Shown here: positions 33,544 to 42,114 of the stretch, piece after piece | Layout: each line of letters starts with the position of its first letter | How positions within the stretch are numbered: the first letter of the stretch is position 1 | Assembly: GCF_016907355.1 (NCBI RefSeq) | Contig: NZ_JAFBBW010000001.1 | Coordinates: 62,001-126,000, forward strand | Direction of reading: 5' to 3' | DNA: 64,000 nt | Source: Agromyces aurantiacus | Lineage (GTDB): Bacteria; Actinomycetota; Actinomycetes; Actinomycetales; Microbacteriaceae | Made by a program: the position numbers and the translations under genes | Notes under the pieces: generated by a model | Seen by the model: only the letters and a program-made list of their open reading frames with translations | Database searches by the model: none | What the model was told of the DNA's origin: nothing

Positions 33544-33909
33544 ATGGTCGAGACGAGCGCGCCGGCGAAGCGCCCGGTGATCGTGTGGGACCTGGTGCTC
33601 ACGATCGTGCTGCTCGTGCTCATGGCCGGCCTCGGGTTCGTGCTGTTCTTCTTCTCGTTCTTCCTCGCGTTCGCGAGCGACTCGTGCGGCGCGTCGTCGG
33701 TGTGCGACACCGACCTGATCGCGACCGGGATGCTCGTCGCGATGACGCTGCCGATCGGCGTCGGCGTGCTGGCGCTGGTCGCGGCGATCATCGTGCTCGT
33801 GCTCAGGCGCGTCGCGTTCTGGATCCCGATCGTCGGCGTGGTGCTCATGGTGGGCGCGTTCCTGCTCGGCGCAGCGATCGCGACCGCCGGCGTGCAGCCG
33901 ACCGGCTGA
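33544..33909 (+). CDS. Small membrane protein of unknown function
   Basis: The 121-residue protein has three strong hydrophobic segments (about residues 14-42, 57-84 and 90-112). Two cysteines (SCGASSVC) lie in the first extracytoplasmic loop and could form a disulfide. A GGAGGGGGAC ribosome site precedes the ATG. It is divergent from the second cofE gene. No family is recognised. Confidence 0.65.
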   Translation: MVETSAPAKRPVIVWDLVLTIVLLVLMAGLGFVLFFFSFFLAFASDSCGASSVCDTDLIATGMLVAMTLPIGVGVLALVAAIIVLVLRRVAFWIPIVGVVLMVGAFLLGAAIATAGVQPTG

Positions 33910-33921
33910 GCTGCTGCCGGT

Positions 33922-33964
33922 CCGGGCGGCGGGACGCAAGGCCTCCCGGCCCTGCGCCGCCCGG
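33922..33964. terminator. Hairpin terminator
   Basis: Ten-base arms at 33922-33931 and 33955-33964 with a 23-base loop follow the small membrane protein gene. They end 16 bases before the next start codon. Confidence 0.5.
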
Positions 33965-33979
33965 CGCTAGCATCCACGC

Positions 33980-34504
33980 ATGGCGTACGACCCTGCTGAC
34001 GAAGAAGCCGACGAGGACGGGGACCCGCGCGAGGTCCGGAACGAGACGCGCGGCGAGCGACTCGACCGGAAGTGGAACGACATCCTGCAGGAACTGCGCG
34101 TCGTGATGACCGGAACCCAGCTCATCACGGGTTTCCTCCTGGCGGTCGCCTTCCAGCCGAAGTTCGCCGAGCTCGAGCGCTACGAGGTGGGGCTCTACCT
34201 CGTGCTCGTCGTGCTCGCGACGACCGCGACGATGCTGGGGCTGGCACCCGTCATCCTGCATCGGCAGCTGAGCGGCCAGAAGCAGAAGGAACGCGTGGTG
34301 CGCATCGCGAACGCCCTGCTGCTCACGCTGCTCGTCGTGGTGTCGCTCGTGGCGTCGGGCGTCGCGATGCTCATCTTCGACGTAACGGTCAACCGCGAGA
34401 CCGGATGGCTCGCCGGCGCGATCGCGGTCGTGCTGCTCCTGCTGTTCTGGATCGTCGTGCCCCGGATCGGCAAGCGCGAGCCGCGGTCGGCACGCTCGCG
34501 CTGA
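33980..34504 (+). CDS. DUF6328-like integral membrane protein
   Basis: The 174-residue protein has an acidic start and then ERLDRKWNDILQELRVVMTGTQLITGFLLAVAFQPKF, which resembles the DUF6328 family of actinobacterial membrane proteins. Four hydrophobic spans follow. The family has no known biochemical role. It precedes xthA on the same strand by 42 bases. Confidence 0.65.
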   Translation: MAYDPADEEADEDGDPREVRNETRGERLDRKWNDILQELRVVMTGTQLITGFLLAVAFQPKFAELERYEVGLYLVLVVLATTATMLGLAPVILHRQLSGQKQKERVVRIANALLLTLLVVVSLVASGVAMLIFDVTVNRETGWLAGAIAVVLLLLFWIVVPRIGKREPRSARSR

Positions 34505-34546
34505 ACCCGCGCGGTCGCGTCGGCGCTCGACCGTAGGCTTGAGTCC

Positions 34547-35386
34547 ATGCGCATCGCCACCTGGAACGTCAACTCGATCCGCACCCGCTTCGGCCGCGTC
34601 GTCGATTTCATGGTGCGCGAGGATGTCGACGTGCTCGCGATGCAGGAGGTCAAGTGCACGGCCGAGCAGTTCCCGCACGAGGCGTTCGAGCAGGCAGGGT
34701 ACGAGGTCGCCATCCACGGGCTGAACCAGTGGAACGGCGTGGCGATCGCCAGCCGCTCGCCCATCGCCGACGTCGCGACCGAGTTCCCCGGCATGCCCGG
34801 CTTCCTCAAGGGTCAAGAAGGTCCCGACCTGCCCAAGGAGGCGCGCGCGATCGGCGCGACGATCGACGGCGTGCGCCTGTGGAGCCTCTACGTGCCGAAC
34901 GGCCGCTCGCTGGGCGATCCGCACTACGCCTACAAGCTCGACTGGCTCGCGGCGCTCGCCGAGCACACGCGCACCGAGACGACGTCGCACCCCGAGGTGC
35001 CGTTCGCGCTCATGGGCGACTTCAACATCGCCCCGCTCGACGAGGACAACGGCGACCCCGCGGTGGTCGAGGGGCTCTCGACGCACGTCTCCCCGCCCGA
35101 GCGGCAGGCGTTCTTCACGCTCGAGGATGCCGGCGTCACCGACGTGGTGCGCCCGCTCGTGCCGTCGGGCTTCACCTACTGGGACTACAAGCAGCTGAAG
35201 TTCGTGCGCAACGAGGGCATGCGGATCGACTTCATCCTCGGGTCCGACCCCTTCGCCGAGGCCGTCACCGCCGCCACGATCCACCGCAACGAGCGCAAGG
35301 GCGACGCGCCGAGCGATCACGTGCCGGTGCTCGTCGACCTCGAGCTCAGTCGCGAGGACGACGACCTGCCGATGATCTTCGGCTGA
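34547..35386 (+). CDS. xthA: Exodeoxyribonuclease III
   Basis: The 279-residue member of the exonuclease III/AP-endonuclease family has MRIATWNVNSIRTR at the start, MQEVKC with the metal-binding glutamate, LYVPNGRS, LMGDFNIAPLDED and the C-terminal SDHVPVLVDL with catalytic Asp-His. It cuts abasic sites and removes 3' blocking groups during base-excision repair. Length and motifs are those of a normal active enzyme. Confidence 0.95.
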   Translation: MRIATWNVNSIRTRFGRVVDFMVREDVDVLAMQEVKCTAEQFPHEAFEQAGYEVAIHGLNQWNGVAIASRSPIADVATEFPGMPGFLKGQEGPDLPKEARAIGATIDGVRLWSLYVPNGRSLGDPHYAYKLDWLAALAEHTRTETTSHPEVPFALMGDFNIAPLDEDNGDPAVVEGLSTHVSPPERQAFFTLEDAGVTDVVRPLVPSGFTYWDYKQLKFVRNEGMRIDFILGSDPFAEAVTAATIHRNERKGDAPSDHVPVLVDLELSREDDDLPMIFG

Positions 35387-35449
35387 CGCGATCCTCCGTG
35401 ATCCGCAACCCCGTGGGACCGCCCAGCCGCACGGGCTACCCTTCGTGTG

Positions 35450-36721
35450 ATGGACTCCCCCACCGAACAGGTCCCCGCGACCGCGCCCGACCCGCTGGTC
35501 GGCGCGACGCTGGACGGCCGGTACCGCATCGAGGGGCTCATCGGGCGAGGCGGCATGGCCGCCGTGTACCGTGCAGCCGACCTCGCGCTCGGACGACACG
35601 TGGCGGTCAAGGTGTTCTCGTCGGCCACCGAGGGCATCGACGACGCCGATCGTCGCCGATCCGAGACGGCGCTGCTCGCGAGCCTGACGCATCCCGCCCT
35701 CGTGACCCTCTTCGACGCGGCGAACGACCCCGAGACGCACCGGGAGTTCCTCGTGATGGAGCTGGTCGAGGGCCCCGACCTCCGCGAGGTCCTGCGGAGC
35801 GGGCCGATCCCCGGAGCCGACGCCACGCGCATGCTCGCCGACCTCGCCGAGGGCCTGCACGTCATCCACTCGCGCGGCATCGTGCACCGCGACGTCAAGC
35901 CGGCGAACGTGCTGCTCGCCTCCGCCCACCTGCCCACGCGCCGCTGGCACGCCAAGCTCGCCGATTTCGGCATCGCGCGCCTGCTCGACGAGTCGCGCCT
36001 GACCGCCACCGGCCGGATCATCGGCACGCCCGGCTACCTCAGTCCCGAGCAGGTGCGGGGCGAGCCCGTCGGCAGCTCCGCCGACATCTACTCGCTCGGC
36101 CTGCTCATGCTCGAGGCCCTGACCGGCGAGCAGCCGTTCCCCGGCCCGGCACTCGAGTCGGCGAGCGCTCGGCTCGTGCGCGACCCCGTCATCCCCGCAG
36201 CACTGGGCGCCGAATGGGTGGGCCTGCTCACGGCGATGTCCGCGCGCGAACCGTCGGCTCGGCCGTCGGCGCTCGACGTGGCGCTCGCGGCCCAGTCGCT
36301 CGACGCGCCGGCCGGCCGGCCGACCACCGAGCAGACGCTCCTCCTCCCCGCGACGACCCCGGCCGCGGGCGCACCGAATGCGTTCGCCGACGACGACACG
36401 CGCATCACGACCGTGCCGGCGCATTCCGGCGACGACGCCACGGCGGCGACGCGCGTGCTTCCCGCCGCGGCGCCCTCCGGGATCGGCGAGGTCGACCCGG
36501 CTCCGGGTCCGCGGCGGATGCCGCGCTGGCTCGCCCCCGCCGCCATCGCCGGGGTGCTGCTCGCTGTCCTGGCCGTGCTCGTGCCGAGCCTGATCGGCGG
36601 GCTCGGCGGCGCCGGCGATGCGAGCGGGAGCGGGACGGAACCGTCGCCCACGCCGATGCCGAGCGTGCCGGGCGACCTCGGCACGCACCTGCAGCAGCTG
36701 GAGGAGGCGGTCTCGGAATGA
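35450..36721 (+). CDS. Membrane-anchored serine/threonine protein kinase
   Basis: The 423-residue Hanks-type kinase has a glycine loop IGRGGMAAVYRA, lysine in VAVKVF, HRDVKPANVLL with the catalytic Asp, the DFG of LADFGIARL and the GTPGYLSPEQVRG activation segment. A Ser/Thr/Pro-rich linker and one transmembrane helix (about residues 365-385) follow. The short exposed tail has no PASTA repeats, so its sensing signal is unclear. It overlaps the following lipoprotein gene by four bases, which may be its partner. Confidence 0.9.
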   Translation: MDSPTEQVPATAPDPLVGATLDGRYRIEGLIGRGGMAAVYRAADLALGRHVAVKVFSSATEGIDDADRRRSETALLASLTHPALVTLFDAANDPETHREFLVMELVEGPDLREVLRSGPIPGADATRMLADLAEGLHVIHSRGIVHRDVKPANVLLASAHLPTRRWHAKLADFGIARLLDESRLTATGRIIGTPGYLSPEQVRGEPVGSSADIYSLGLLMLEALTGEQPFPGPALESASARLVRDPVIPAALGAEWVGLLTAMSAREPSARPSALDVALAAQSLDAPAGRPTTEQTLLLPATTPAAGAPNAFADDDTRITTVPAHSGDDATAATRVLPAAAPSGIGEVDPAPGPRRMPRWLAPAAIAGVLLAVLAVLVPSLIGGLGGAGDASGSGTEPSPTPMPSVPGDLGTHLQQLEEAVSE

Positions 36722-37155
36722 ACGGCAGCATGCTCCGCCGCGCGCTGGTCGCGGCATCCGTCTCGCTCGCGCTCGCGTGCGGCCTCGCCGGGTGCGCCAC
36801 CGGTCCCGACACCGCCGAGGCGGAGGCCACGGCCTACCGTGCGCAGGTCGTGGCCATCGCCGACGCCTCGGCGGCGGGGAACTACGCGGAGGCGCTCGGA
36901 AAGCTCGAGGCGCTCGAGGCCGAGCTCGACGCCGCGGCCGCCGACGGCACGCTCACCGACGAGCGCGAGCAGCGGATCCGCGACGCGATCGCGCTCGTGC
37001 GCGCCGACCTGGAGGCGGCGATCGCCGCGGCGGTGACACCCGAGCCCGTGCCCACGGAGGAGGCGGGCGACGACTCCTCCGGCCCCGGCAACAGCGGCGA
37101 GAACGCCAAGCCGGGGAAGGGCGAGGGCAAAGGCAAGGGCAAGGGCAAGGACTGA
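36718..37155 (+). CDS. Small lipoprotein with helical region and Lys/Gly-rich tail
   Basis: The 145-residue protein has a signal peptide with an LAGC lipobox. An Ala/Glu-rich, probably helical, middle (about residues 38-100) follows. The charged C-terminus ends in repeated GKGKGK. It is translationally coupled to the kinase gene upstream. No family is recognised. The basic tail could contact acidic wall polymers, but that is a guess. Confidence 0.6.
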   Translation: MNGSMLRRALVAASVSLALACGLAGCATGPDTAEAEATAYRAQVVAIADASAAGNYAEALGKLEALEAELDAAAADGTLTDEREQRIRDAIALVRADLEAAIAAAVTPEPVPTEEAGDDSSGPGNSGENAKPGKGEGKGKGKGKD

Positions 37156-37181
37156 CCCGGGCGGCGTGCCCGCGTCAGTCC
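37149..37181. terminator. Nested hairpin between converging genes
   Basis: GGACTGAC (37149-37156) pairs with GTCAGTCC (37174-37181), and an inner GGGC/GCCC pair continues the stem. The structure includes the stop codons of both the lipoprotein and the SDR gene. Confidence 0.65.
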
Positions 37182-38011
37182 CTCCCCCGGAACTCCTCCA
37201 TCGACCGGTAGACGCCGAAGCCGTGCCCGATGATCCGGTCGAAGGTGCGCGTCGGCAGGACCGCGCGCAGGAATCGGCCGAGCCGCACCGTGCCGGGCAT
37301 CTCCACGAGCGCCTGGCCGGCGAGCATCGCCTTCCAGACGCGGTCGACGACGACCTCGGGCTCCAGGATCGGCGCGAGCAGCGGGCCGCGCACGCCGTGG
37401 AACATGCCCGTCGCGATGTACGAGGGCGTGACCGTCGTCACGCGGACGTGGTCGTGCCCCGCCTGCTCGAGCTCGAGCCGGAGCGAGTCGCTCCATCCGT
37501 TCAGCGCCGCCTTGGACGCGGCGTACACCGCCATGCGCGGGTTGCCGAGCGTGCCGGCGGCACTGCCGATGTTGACGATGCGCGAGGGGCGATCCGAGGC
37601 GATCATCGCGGGCAGGAACTCGTGCGCGACGTACATCGGCGCGAGCGCGTTGACGAGCATCGTCGGCCGCACGTCTTCGCCCGCGTGGCTCTCCCAGAAG
37701 TAGCGGTTGCCACGGACGATGCCGGCGTTGTTGATGAGCACGTCGGGATCGCCGACGTCGCGGCGCACCTTGTGGGCGGTCTTCGCGATCGCGCCGAGCT
37801 CGGACACGTCGACCGCGTACGAGCGCACGAGGGTGCGACCGCGGGCAATCGCGCCGAGCTCGTCGGCCGTGCGTGCGAGGGCAGGCGCGTCGCGGTCCCA
37901 CAGCACGACCGACGCAGCCCCCTCGTCGACGGCACGCTGCGCGTACATGCGGCCCATTCCGCCGGCCGCGCCGGTGATCAACAGGTGTGCGCCTTGCGCG
38001 GTTCTCGCCAT
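37175..38011 (-). CDS. Short-chain dehydrogenase/reductase
   Basis: The protein of about 278 residues has the SDR cofactor motif TGAAGGMGRMYAQRA, the NNAG segment (VLINNAGIVRGN), the catalytic serine in IGSAAGTLGN and the YAASK motif (VYAASKAALNGWSD). It is a classical NAD(P)-dependent oxidoreductase. A C-terminal stretch after the fold is moderately hydrophobic. Two ATGs three codons apart (38020 and 38011) could start it. The substrate is unknown. Confidence 0.85.
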   Translation of the reverse strand: MARTAQGAHLLITGAAGGMGRMYAQRAVDEGAASVVLWDRDAPALARTADELGAIARGRTLVRSYAVDVSELGAIAKTAHKVRRDVGDPDVLINNAGIVRGNRYFWESHAGEDVRPTMLVNALAPMYVAHEFLPAMIASDRPSRIVNIGSAAGTLGNPRMAVYAASKAALNGWSDSLRLELEQAGHDHVRVTTVTPSYIATGMFHGVRGPLLAPILEPEVVVDRVWKAMLAGQALVEMPGTVRLGRFLRAVLPTRTFDRIIGHGFGVYRSMEEFRGRD

Positions 38012-38130
38012 GGCGATCATTCTCGCAAGACCGCGCTCGCCCCGTGCACGTTCCGCTCGCGTTCGTCACTCGATCTCCGCGGGCCGTTGGCCCCGGCCGC
38101 GCGACCGCGCGCGCGGCTAGCCTCGGGGGC

Positions 38131-39303
38131 ATGGTGGCGCGGACGCCGTCGCTCACCGGGTGGACCACCGACCGGAAGACGTACCTCGACAACCTCAAGG
38201 TGGTGCTGATCGCGACGATCATCGCCATCCACGGCGTGCTCGGCTACGTCGGATCCGACCAGTACTGGACCTACGCCGACGTGCAGGAGACCGCGCTGCA
38301 GCCGGTGACCGAACTGGTGCTCGCGGTCCTCGTGGTGCCGTTCGGGCTGTTCATGATCGCCCTGCTCTTCCTCGTCGCCGGGCTCCTGACACCACCGTCG
38401 TTCCGGCGCAAGGGCGCCCGGCGCTTCGTGGGCGATCGGCTGCTGCGGCTCGGCGTCCCGTTCGCGGTGGTCACCTTCGTGCTGTGGCCGATGCTCACGT
38501 ACGCGCTCTACCATCCGCTCGGCGCGGCACCGGGGTCCTTCTGGGAGGAGTACCTGAGTGACGAGGGGAACATCGACACCAGCATCCTCTGGTTCGTCGG
38601 CGTGCTGCTGATCTTCTCGATCGGGTACGCCGGCGGCGTCCTCATCCTCGGGCGGTTCGGCCCCCGCCATCCCTCACCCCGGCGCGTCGACGCCATCCGA
38701 CTGCGGCACCTCGCGCTGCTCGCGGCCGCGACCGCGGCGGCCACCTTCCTCGTGCGCCTCGCGTTCCCGTACGGCAGCGAGTCGGCCACCGACCTCAACC
38801 TCTGGGAATGGCCCGGATGCCTCGCGCTCTTCGGCTTGGGGATCGTTGCGTGCGACCGGGGCTGGGCCGCCGAGGCGCCGCCACGGCTGGTCCGCGCCGC
38901 CGGAGTGATCACGGCGATCGCCGGGGTCGCCGCCGCCGGGTTCCTCCTCGTCATGCTCCGCGCCGACCTCACCGACGCGATGTGGGGCGGCTGGAGTTGG
39001 CCGGCCCTCGTGTTCGTCCTGATCGAGAGCCCGCTCATGGTCTTCGGCTCCGTGTGGCTGCTGGGCGTGGCGCAGCGCCGTCTCGCCCGGCCGGTGCGCG
39101 GCGGCGACGCCCTCGCCAGGAGCGCCTACGCGGCGTTCCTGGTGCAGGGCTTCGTGCTCATCGGCCTCGCTCTGCTGTTGCGGCCGGTCCCGCTGCCGGC
39201 CGAGCTCAAGGCGCTCCTGGTCTCCGCGGGCGGCGTCGTCGGCTCGTTCGGGATCGCGTGGCTGCTCGTGAGCCGCGTGCGGTGGCTCGCGCGGGTCCTC
39301 TAG
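38131..39303 (+). CDS. Membrane acyltransferase-3-like protein
   Basis: The 390-residue protein has about ten hydrophobic spans and starts with RKTYLDNLKVVLIATIIAIHGVLGYV, like the acyltransferase-3/OpgC group. This includes the histidine in the first span that is expected to be catalytic in that group. Later segments include RFVGDRLLRLGVPF. It may O-acylate a surface sugar or lipid. The exact subfamily is not certain. Confidence 0.7.
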   Translation: MVARTPSLTGWTTDRKTYLDNLKVVLIATIIAIHGVLGYVGSDQYWTYADVQETALQPVTELVLAVLVVPFGLFMIALLFLVAGLLTPPSFRRKGARRFVGDRLLRLGVPFAVVTFVLWPMLTYALYHPLGAAPGSFWEEYLSDEGNIDTSILWFVGVLLIFSIGYAGGVLILGRFGPRHPSPRRVDAIRLRHLALLAAATAAATFLVRLAFPYGSESATDLNLWEWPGCLALFGLGIVACDRGWAAEAPPRLVRAAGVITAIAGVAAAGFLLVMLRADLTDAMWGGWSWPALVFVLIESPLMVFGSVWLLGVAQRRLARPVRGGDALARSAYAAFLVQGFVLIGLALLLRPVPLPAELKALLVSAGGVVGSFGIAWLLVSRVRWLARVL

Positions 39304-39335
39304 CCCGTCGCGACCGTCGGTGCCACCATGGTCGG

Positions 39336-39806
39336 ATGACCGCAGAGCGCGTGGAACTCGTCCTGAAGAGCGACGCCCAGGTGGCCGAGTGGCTCCCCGT
39401 CGCGATGGCGCACTACGAGCAGGCGCGCGTCGAGGCGGGCGACTCGCCCGCCCAGGCGGCGGCGGGACGCCGCGCGTCCGAGGAGCGGTTCTTCCCCGGC
39501 GGCCGGATCGTCGAGGGCCAGCTGCTCCACACGATCCGCCTCGGCGTCGAGGACGCCGGCTGGCTGTGGATCGGCCCGTGGGACTCGGAGGGCTCCCTCT
39601 GGTGGGTGTGGGACCTGATGGTGCACCCCGAGTTCCGCCGGCGCGGCATCGCACGCGATGCCATGCTCGCTGCGGAGCGGATCGCGCGCGAGCACGGAGC
39701 CACCTCGCTCATGCTCAACGTCTTCGCATTCAACGAGGGTGCGATCGCGCTCTACGAGGCGCTCGGCTATCACCCGGCCTCGATCCACATGGCCAAACCG
39801 CTCTGA
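39336..39806 (+). CDS. GNAT-family N-acetyltransferase
   Basis: The 156-residue protein has the GNAT acetyl-CoA loop in VHPEFRRRGIARDAMLAAERIAREHG, followed by LNVFAFNEGAIALYEALGYHP. The N-terminal half (about residues 1-80) is less typical. It acetylates an amine substrate that cannot be predicted. It starts 32 bases after the acyltransferase-3 gene and converges on the DUF5671-like gene. Confidence 0.85.
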   Translation: MTAERVELVLKSDAQVAEWLPVAMAHYEQARVEAGDSPAQAAAGRRASEERFFPGGRIVEGQLLHTIRLGVEDAGWLWIGPWDSEGSLWWVWDLMVHPEFRRRGIARDAMLAAERIAREHGATSLMLNVFAFNEGAIALYEALGYHPASIHMAKPL

Positions 39807-39821
39807 CCGGCGCCGCGAGGC

Positions 39822-41507
39822 TCACTCCGCGAGCGGGACGACCTCGATGCGGTCGCCCGGGCCCGCGAGGACCAGCGCGCGCCGGGCCGTCACGCCCTCG
39901 AGCGCGGCGACGACCGCCGCGGCATCCGGTGTCATTGGCACCGCTGCGGTCCCGGGCACCGGGACCGCCTCGGCGGGGGCGGCCCGCCACACCGTGACCG
40001 AGGCGCCCGTCGACTGCTCGAGCGCGCGCTCGAGCGGCGCCGTGTCGCCCGCCGCGACGAGCACGATGCGGCCGATGCGACGCACGGGCGCGAGACCGTG
40101 CGCCGCGATCTCGGCGCGGTCGCGCCGCCACACCGCGAAGTGGTAGCCGAAGACGAGCGCGGTGGCGACGAGGAGGCCCAGCGGCGCTCGGACCCGGTCG
40201 ACGAGGCTCGCCGCCGAGGTCGGGTCGAGCACGAACTCGAAGATGCGGTAACCGACGATGAGCAGCGCGACGAGGGCGACCACGGCGCTGATGCCGAAGA
40301 CCACGATGAGGTAGACCCGCCGCCCGGTGTCGGCGACCTCCGCGGCGTCGACGCGACGCGCGGGCCGCCAGTTCAGCCACCACACGGGTGCGCCGACGAC
40401 CAGCGCGCTGACGCCGCCGAGCAGCAGCGTGCGCGTGTCGGACGCGGCGAGCGGCGCGGCGACCTCGGCCAGCGTCGCGTTCAGCACGACGCCGATCCCC
40501 GAGGCCGCGGCGACGAGGCCGAGGCCGGACATCACGAGGCGGGCGGCGCGTCGCGTGCGGGCGGAGCGTTCGGCCGCGATGCGCCGGTGGTACGCCCACG
40601 CCAGCGCCCCGACGGCCGCGCCGGCGATCGCGGTACCCAGCGGATCGAGGATGGAGTTCACCGACTCGCCCCGATCGAAGACGAGACGCAGTCCGACCCA
40701 GAGCGCGACGCCGACGCCGGCGAGCGCGACGGCCGCCGTCACGAGCACGCCCACCGTCACGAGCGCGACGTCGGCGAACGCGGTCACGAGGCTGCGGACC
40801 CGGTCGCGGAACCAGTGCCACGCCCAGATGCCGGCGCCGAGCGCGAGGACGACCGCCGACTCGACCGGCCCGCGCCACCATGCCTCGCCGGCGAGCGCCG
40901 ACGTGCCGAGGATCGTGGCGTCGAGCAGTGCGCCGAGGGCCGCGACGGCACCCGAGAGCCCGAGGAGCAGACCGTACGCCGAGGCGAGCACGAGCGGCAC
41001 GGTGGCCATGCGCACAGGCGACTTGCGGCCGTGCCGCAGCATCCATCGATGCCACACCCACACCAGCGCCCACGCGATCGCGGTGGCCAGCTCCGCCGCC
41101 GCCCAGCGCCCGTCGATGAGCGTGCCGATCGCAGCCGTGAGCGCGGAGACGGCCACGACGAGCGACACCGTGTACACGGCCGTGAGGTAGAGACCCCACG
41201 CGAGCGAGCCCCGCTCGGCCGGGTCCGCGAGTCGTCGCCACACCGACCACCACAGCACGGCGGCGAGCGGGCCGCCGATGAACGTGAACGCGAGCGAGAG
41301 CGCGAGGTCGCCCGTACCGCCCGCGACGAGCGGCGCGGCGACGTCGAACAGCCGCTCGAGCAGCCCGGCGACGCCGATCGCCGACACCGTGACGAGCACC
41401 GCGAGCAGCGAGTAGACGATGAGGCGCCGGACCGTGCCCTGCGCCGAGCCGCCCGGCACGGCGGCGGGTGCGGCGGGCGGTTGGGCCGGTGCGGTCGATT
41501 CGCTCAT
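39822..41507 (-). CDS. Large DUF5671-like membrane protein
   Basis: The 561-residue protein has roughly fourteen hydrophobic segments. They are arranged as repeated units with RRLIVYSLLAVL, WWRGPVESAVVLALG and GRRVYLIVVFGISAVVALV, matching the DUF5671 repeat pattern. A soluble C-terminal domain of about 90 residues follows. The function of the family is unknown. Its ATG overlaps the preceding gene's stop codon by four bases. Confidence 0.65.
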   Translation of the reverse strand: MSESTAPAQPPAAPAAVPGGSAQGTVRRLIVYSLLAVLVTVSAIGVAGLLERLFDVAAPLVAGGTGDLALSLAFTFIGGPLAAVLWWSVWRRLADPAERGSLAWGLYLTAVYTVSLVVAVSALTAAIGTLIDGRWAAAELATAIAWALVWVWHRWMLRHGRKSPVRMATVPLVLASAYGLLLGLSGAVAALGALLDATILGTSALAGEAWWRGPVESAVVLALGAGIWAWHWFRDRVRSLVTAFADVALVTVGVLVTAAVALAGVGVALWVGLRLVFDRGESVNSILDPLGTAIAGAAVGALAWAYHRRIAAERSARTRRAARLVMSGLGLVAAASGIGVVLNATLAEVAAPLAASDTRTLLLGGVSALVVGAPVWWLNWRPARRVDAAEVADTGRRVYLIVVFGISAVVALVALLIVGYRIFEFVLDPTSAASLVDRVRAPLGLLVATALVFGYHFAVWRRDRAEIAAHGLAPVRRIGRIVLVAAGDTAPLERALEQSTGASVTVWRAAPAEAVPVPGTAAVPMTPDAAAVVAALEGVTARRALVLAGPGDRIEVVPLAE

Positions 41508-42019
41508 CACTGGACTCCCGTCGGCTGGCAGATGGTGAGCGGCCAGGGCGCGGTCTCGATGCGCCACTCGCCGCCGTCGCGCACGAGGTCGAACACGCCG
41601 TCCTCCTGGTACTCGTCGGAGCCGAACGGACCGCCGCCGCCGTACGAGATGGTCAGCAGCACCCGGACATCGGCGGAGTCCTCGCGCTCCTCGGTGTCGA
41701 CGAGCGTCACGCGCAGGTCGGCGCCCGTCGCCGGCTCGATCCGGACGCAGTCGTCGGCGACCTCGGCGACCAGGTACTCCTTCGCGGCCTGCTCGTCGCC
41801 GTCGATCACGGCGGCCGAGTAGCGCTGCACCACGCCCTCGGGCGTGGACTCGTCGAGCAGCTCGGGTTCGCCGCGCGAGAACACGACGACCAGCGCCACG
41901 ATGACGAGCGCGACGATGATCCCGAGGATGACGAGGAGCGTGCGGTCCGGGCGTGGCGCCGACTCGGCGGGCGCCGGTGCGCTCGGCTGCTCGGGCTGGG
42001 CTGGGGAGGCGGCGTCCAT
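41507..42019 (-). CDS. Single-span membrane protein with an exposed NTF2-like domain
   Basis: The 170-residue protein has a Pro/Ala-rich cytoplasmic tail, one membrane span (about residues 27-46) and an exterior domain. That domain (PEGVVQRYSAAVIDGDEQAAKEYL, then GGEWRIETAPW) resembles DUF4878/NTF2-like lipoprotein domains of actinobacteria. It is coupled to the large membrane protein gene downstream. Function unknown. Confidence 0.6.
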   Translation of the reverse strand: MDAASPAQPEQPSAPAPAESAPRPDRTLLVILGIIVALVIVALVVVFSRGEPELLDESTPEGVVQRYSAAVIDGDEQAAKEYLVAEVADDCVRIEPATGADLRVTLVDTEEREDSADVRVLLTISYGGGGPFGSDEYQEDGVFDLVRDGGEWRIETAPWPLTICQPTGVQ

Positions 42020-42114
42020 GCTCGAATCATGGCGCGCGACGACGGGTTGCGCACGGACCGAAGGTCACGTGTCGTGCCCGCCCCGCGGGACCGGCCGGCC
42101 CGGTCGTAGGCGGC

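Noticed and set aside
33845..36757. 970-codon antisense frame opposite xthA and the kinase gene
   Set aside because: Composition is His/Arg/Gly-rich with no domain, while the opposite strand carries two clear, conserved genes.
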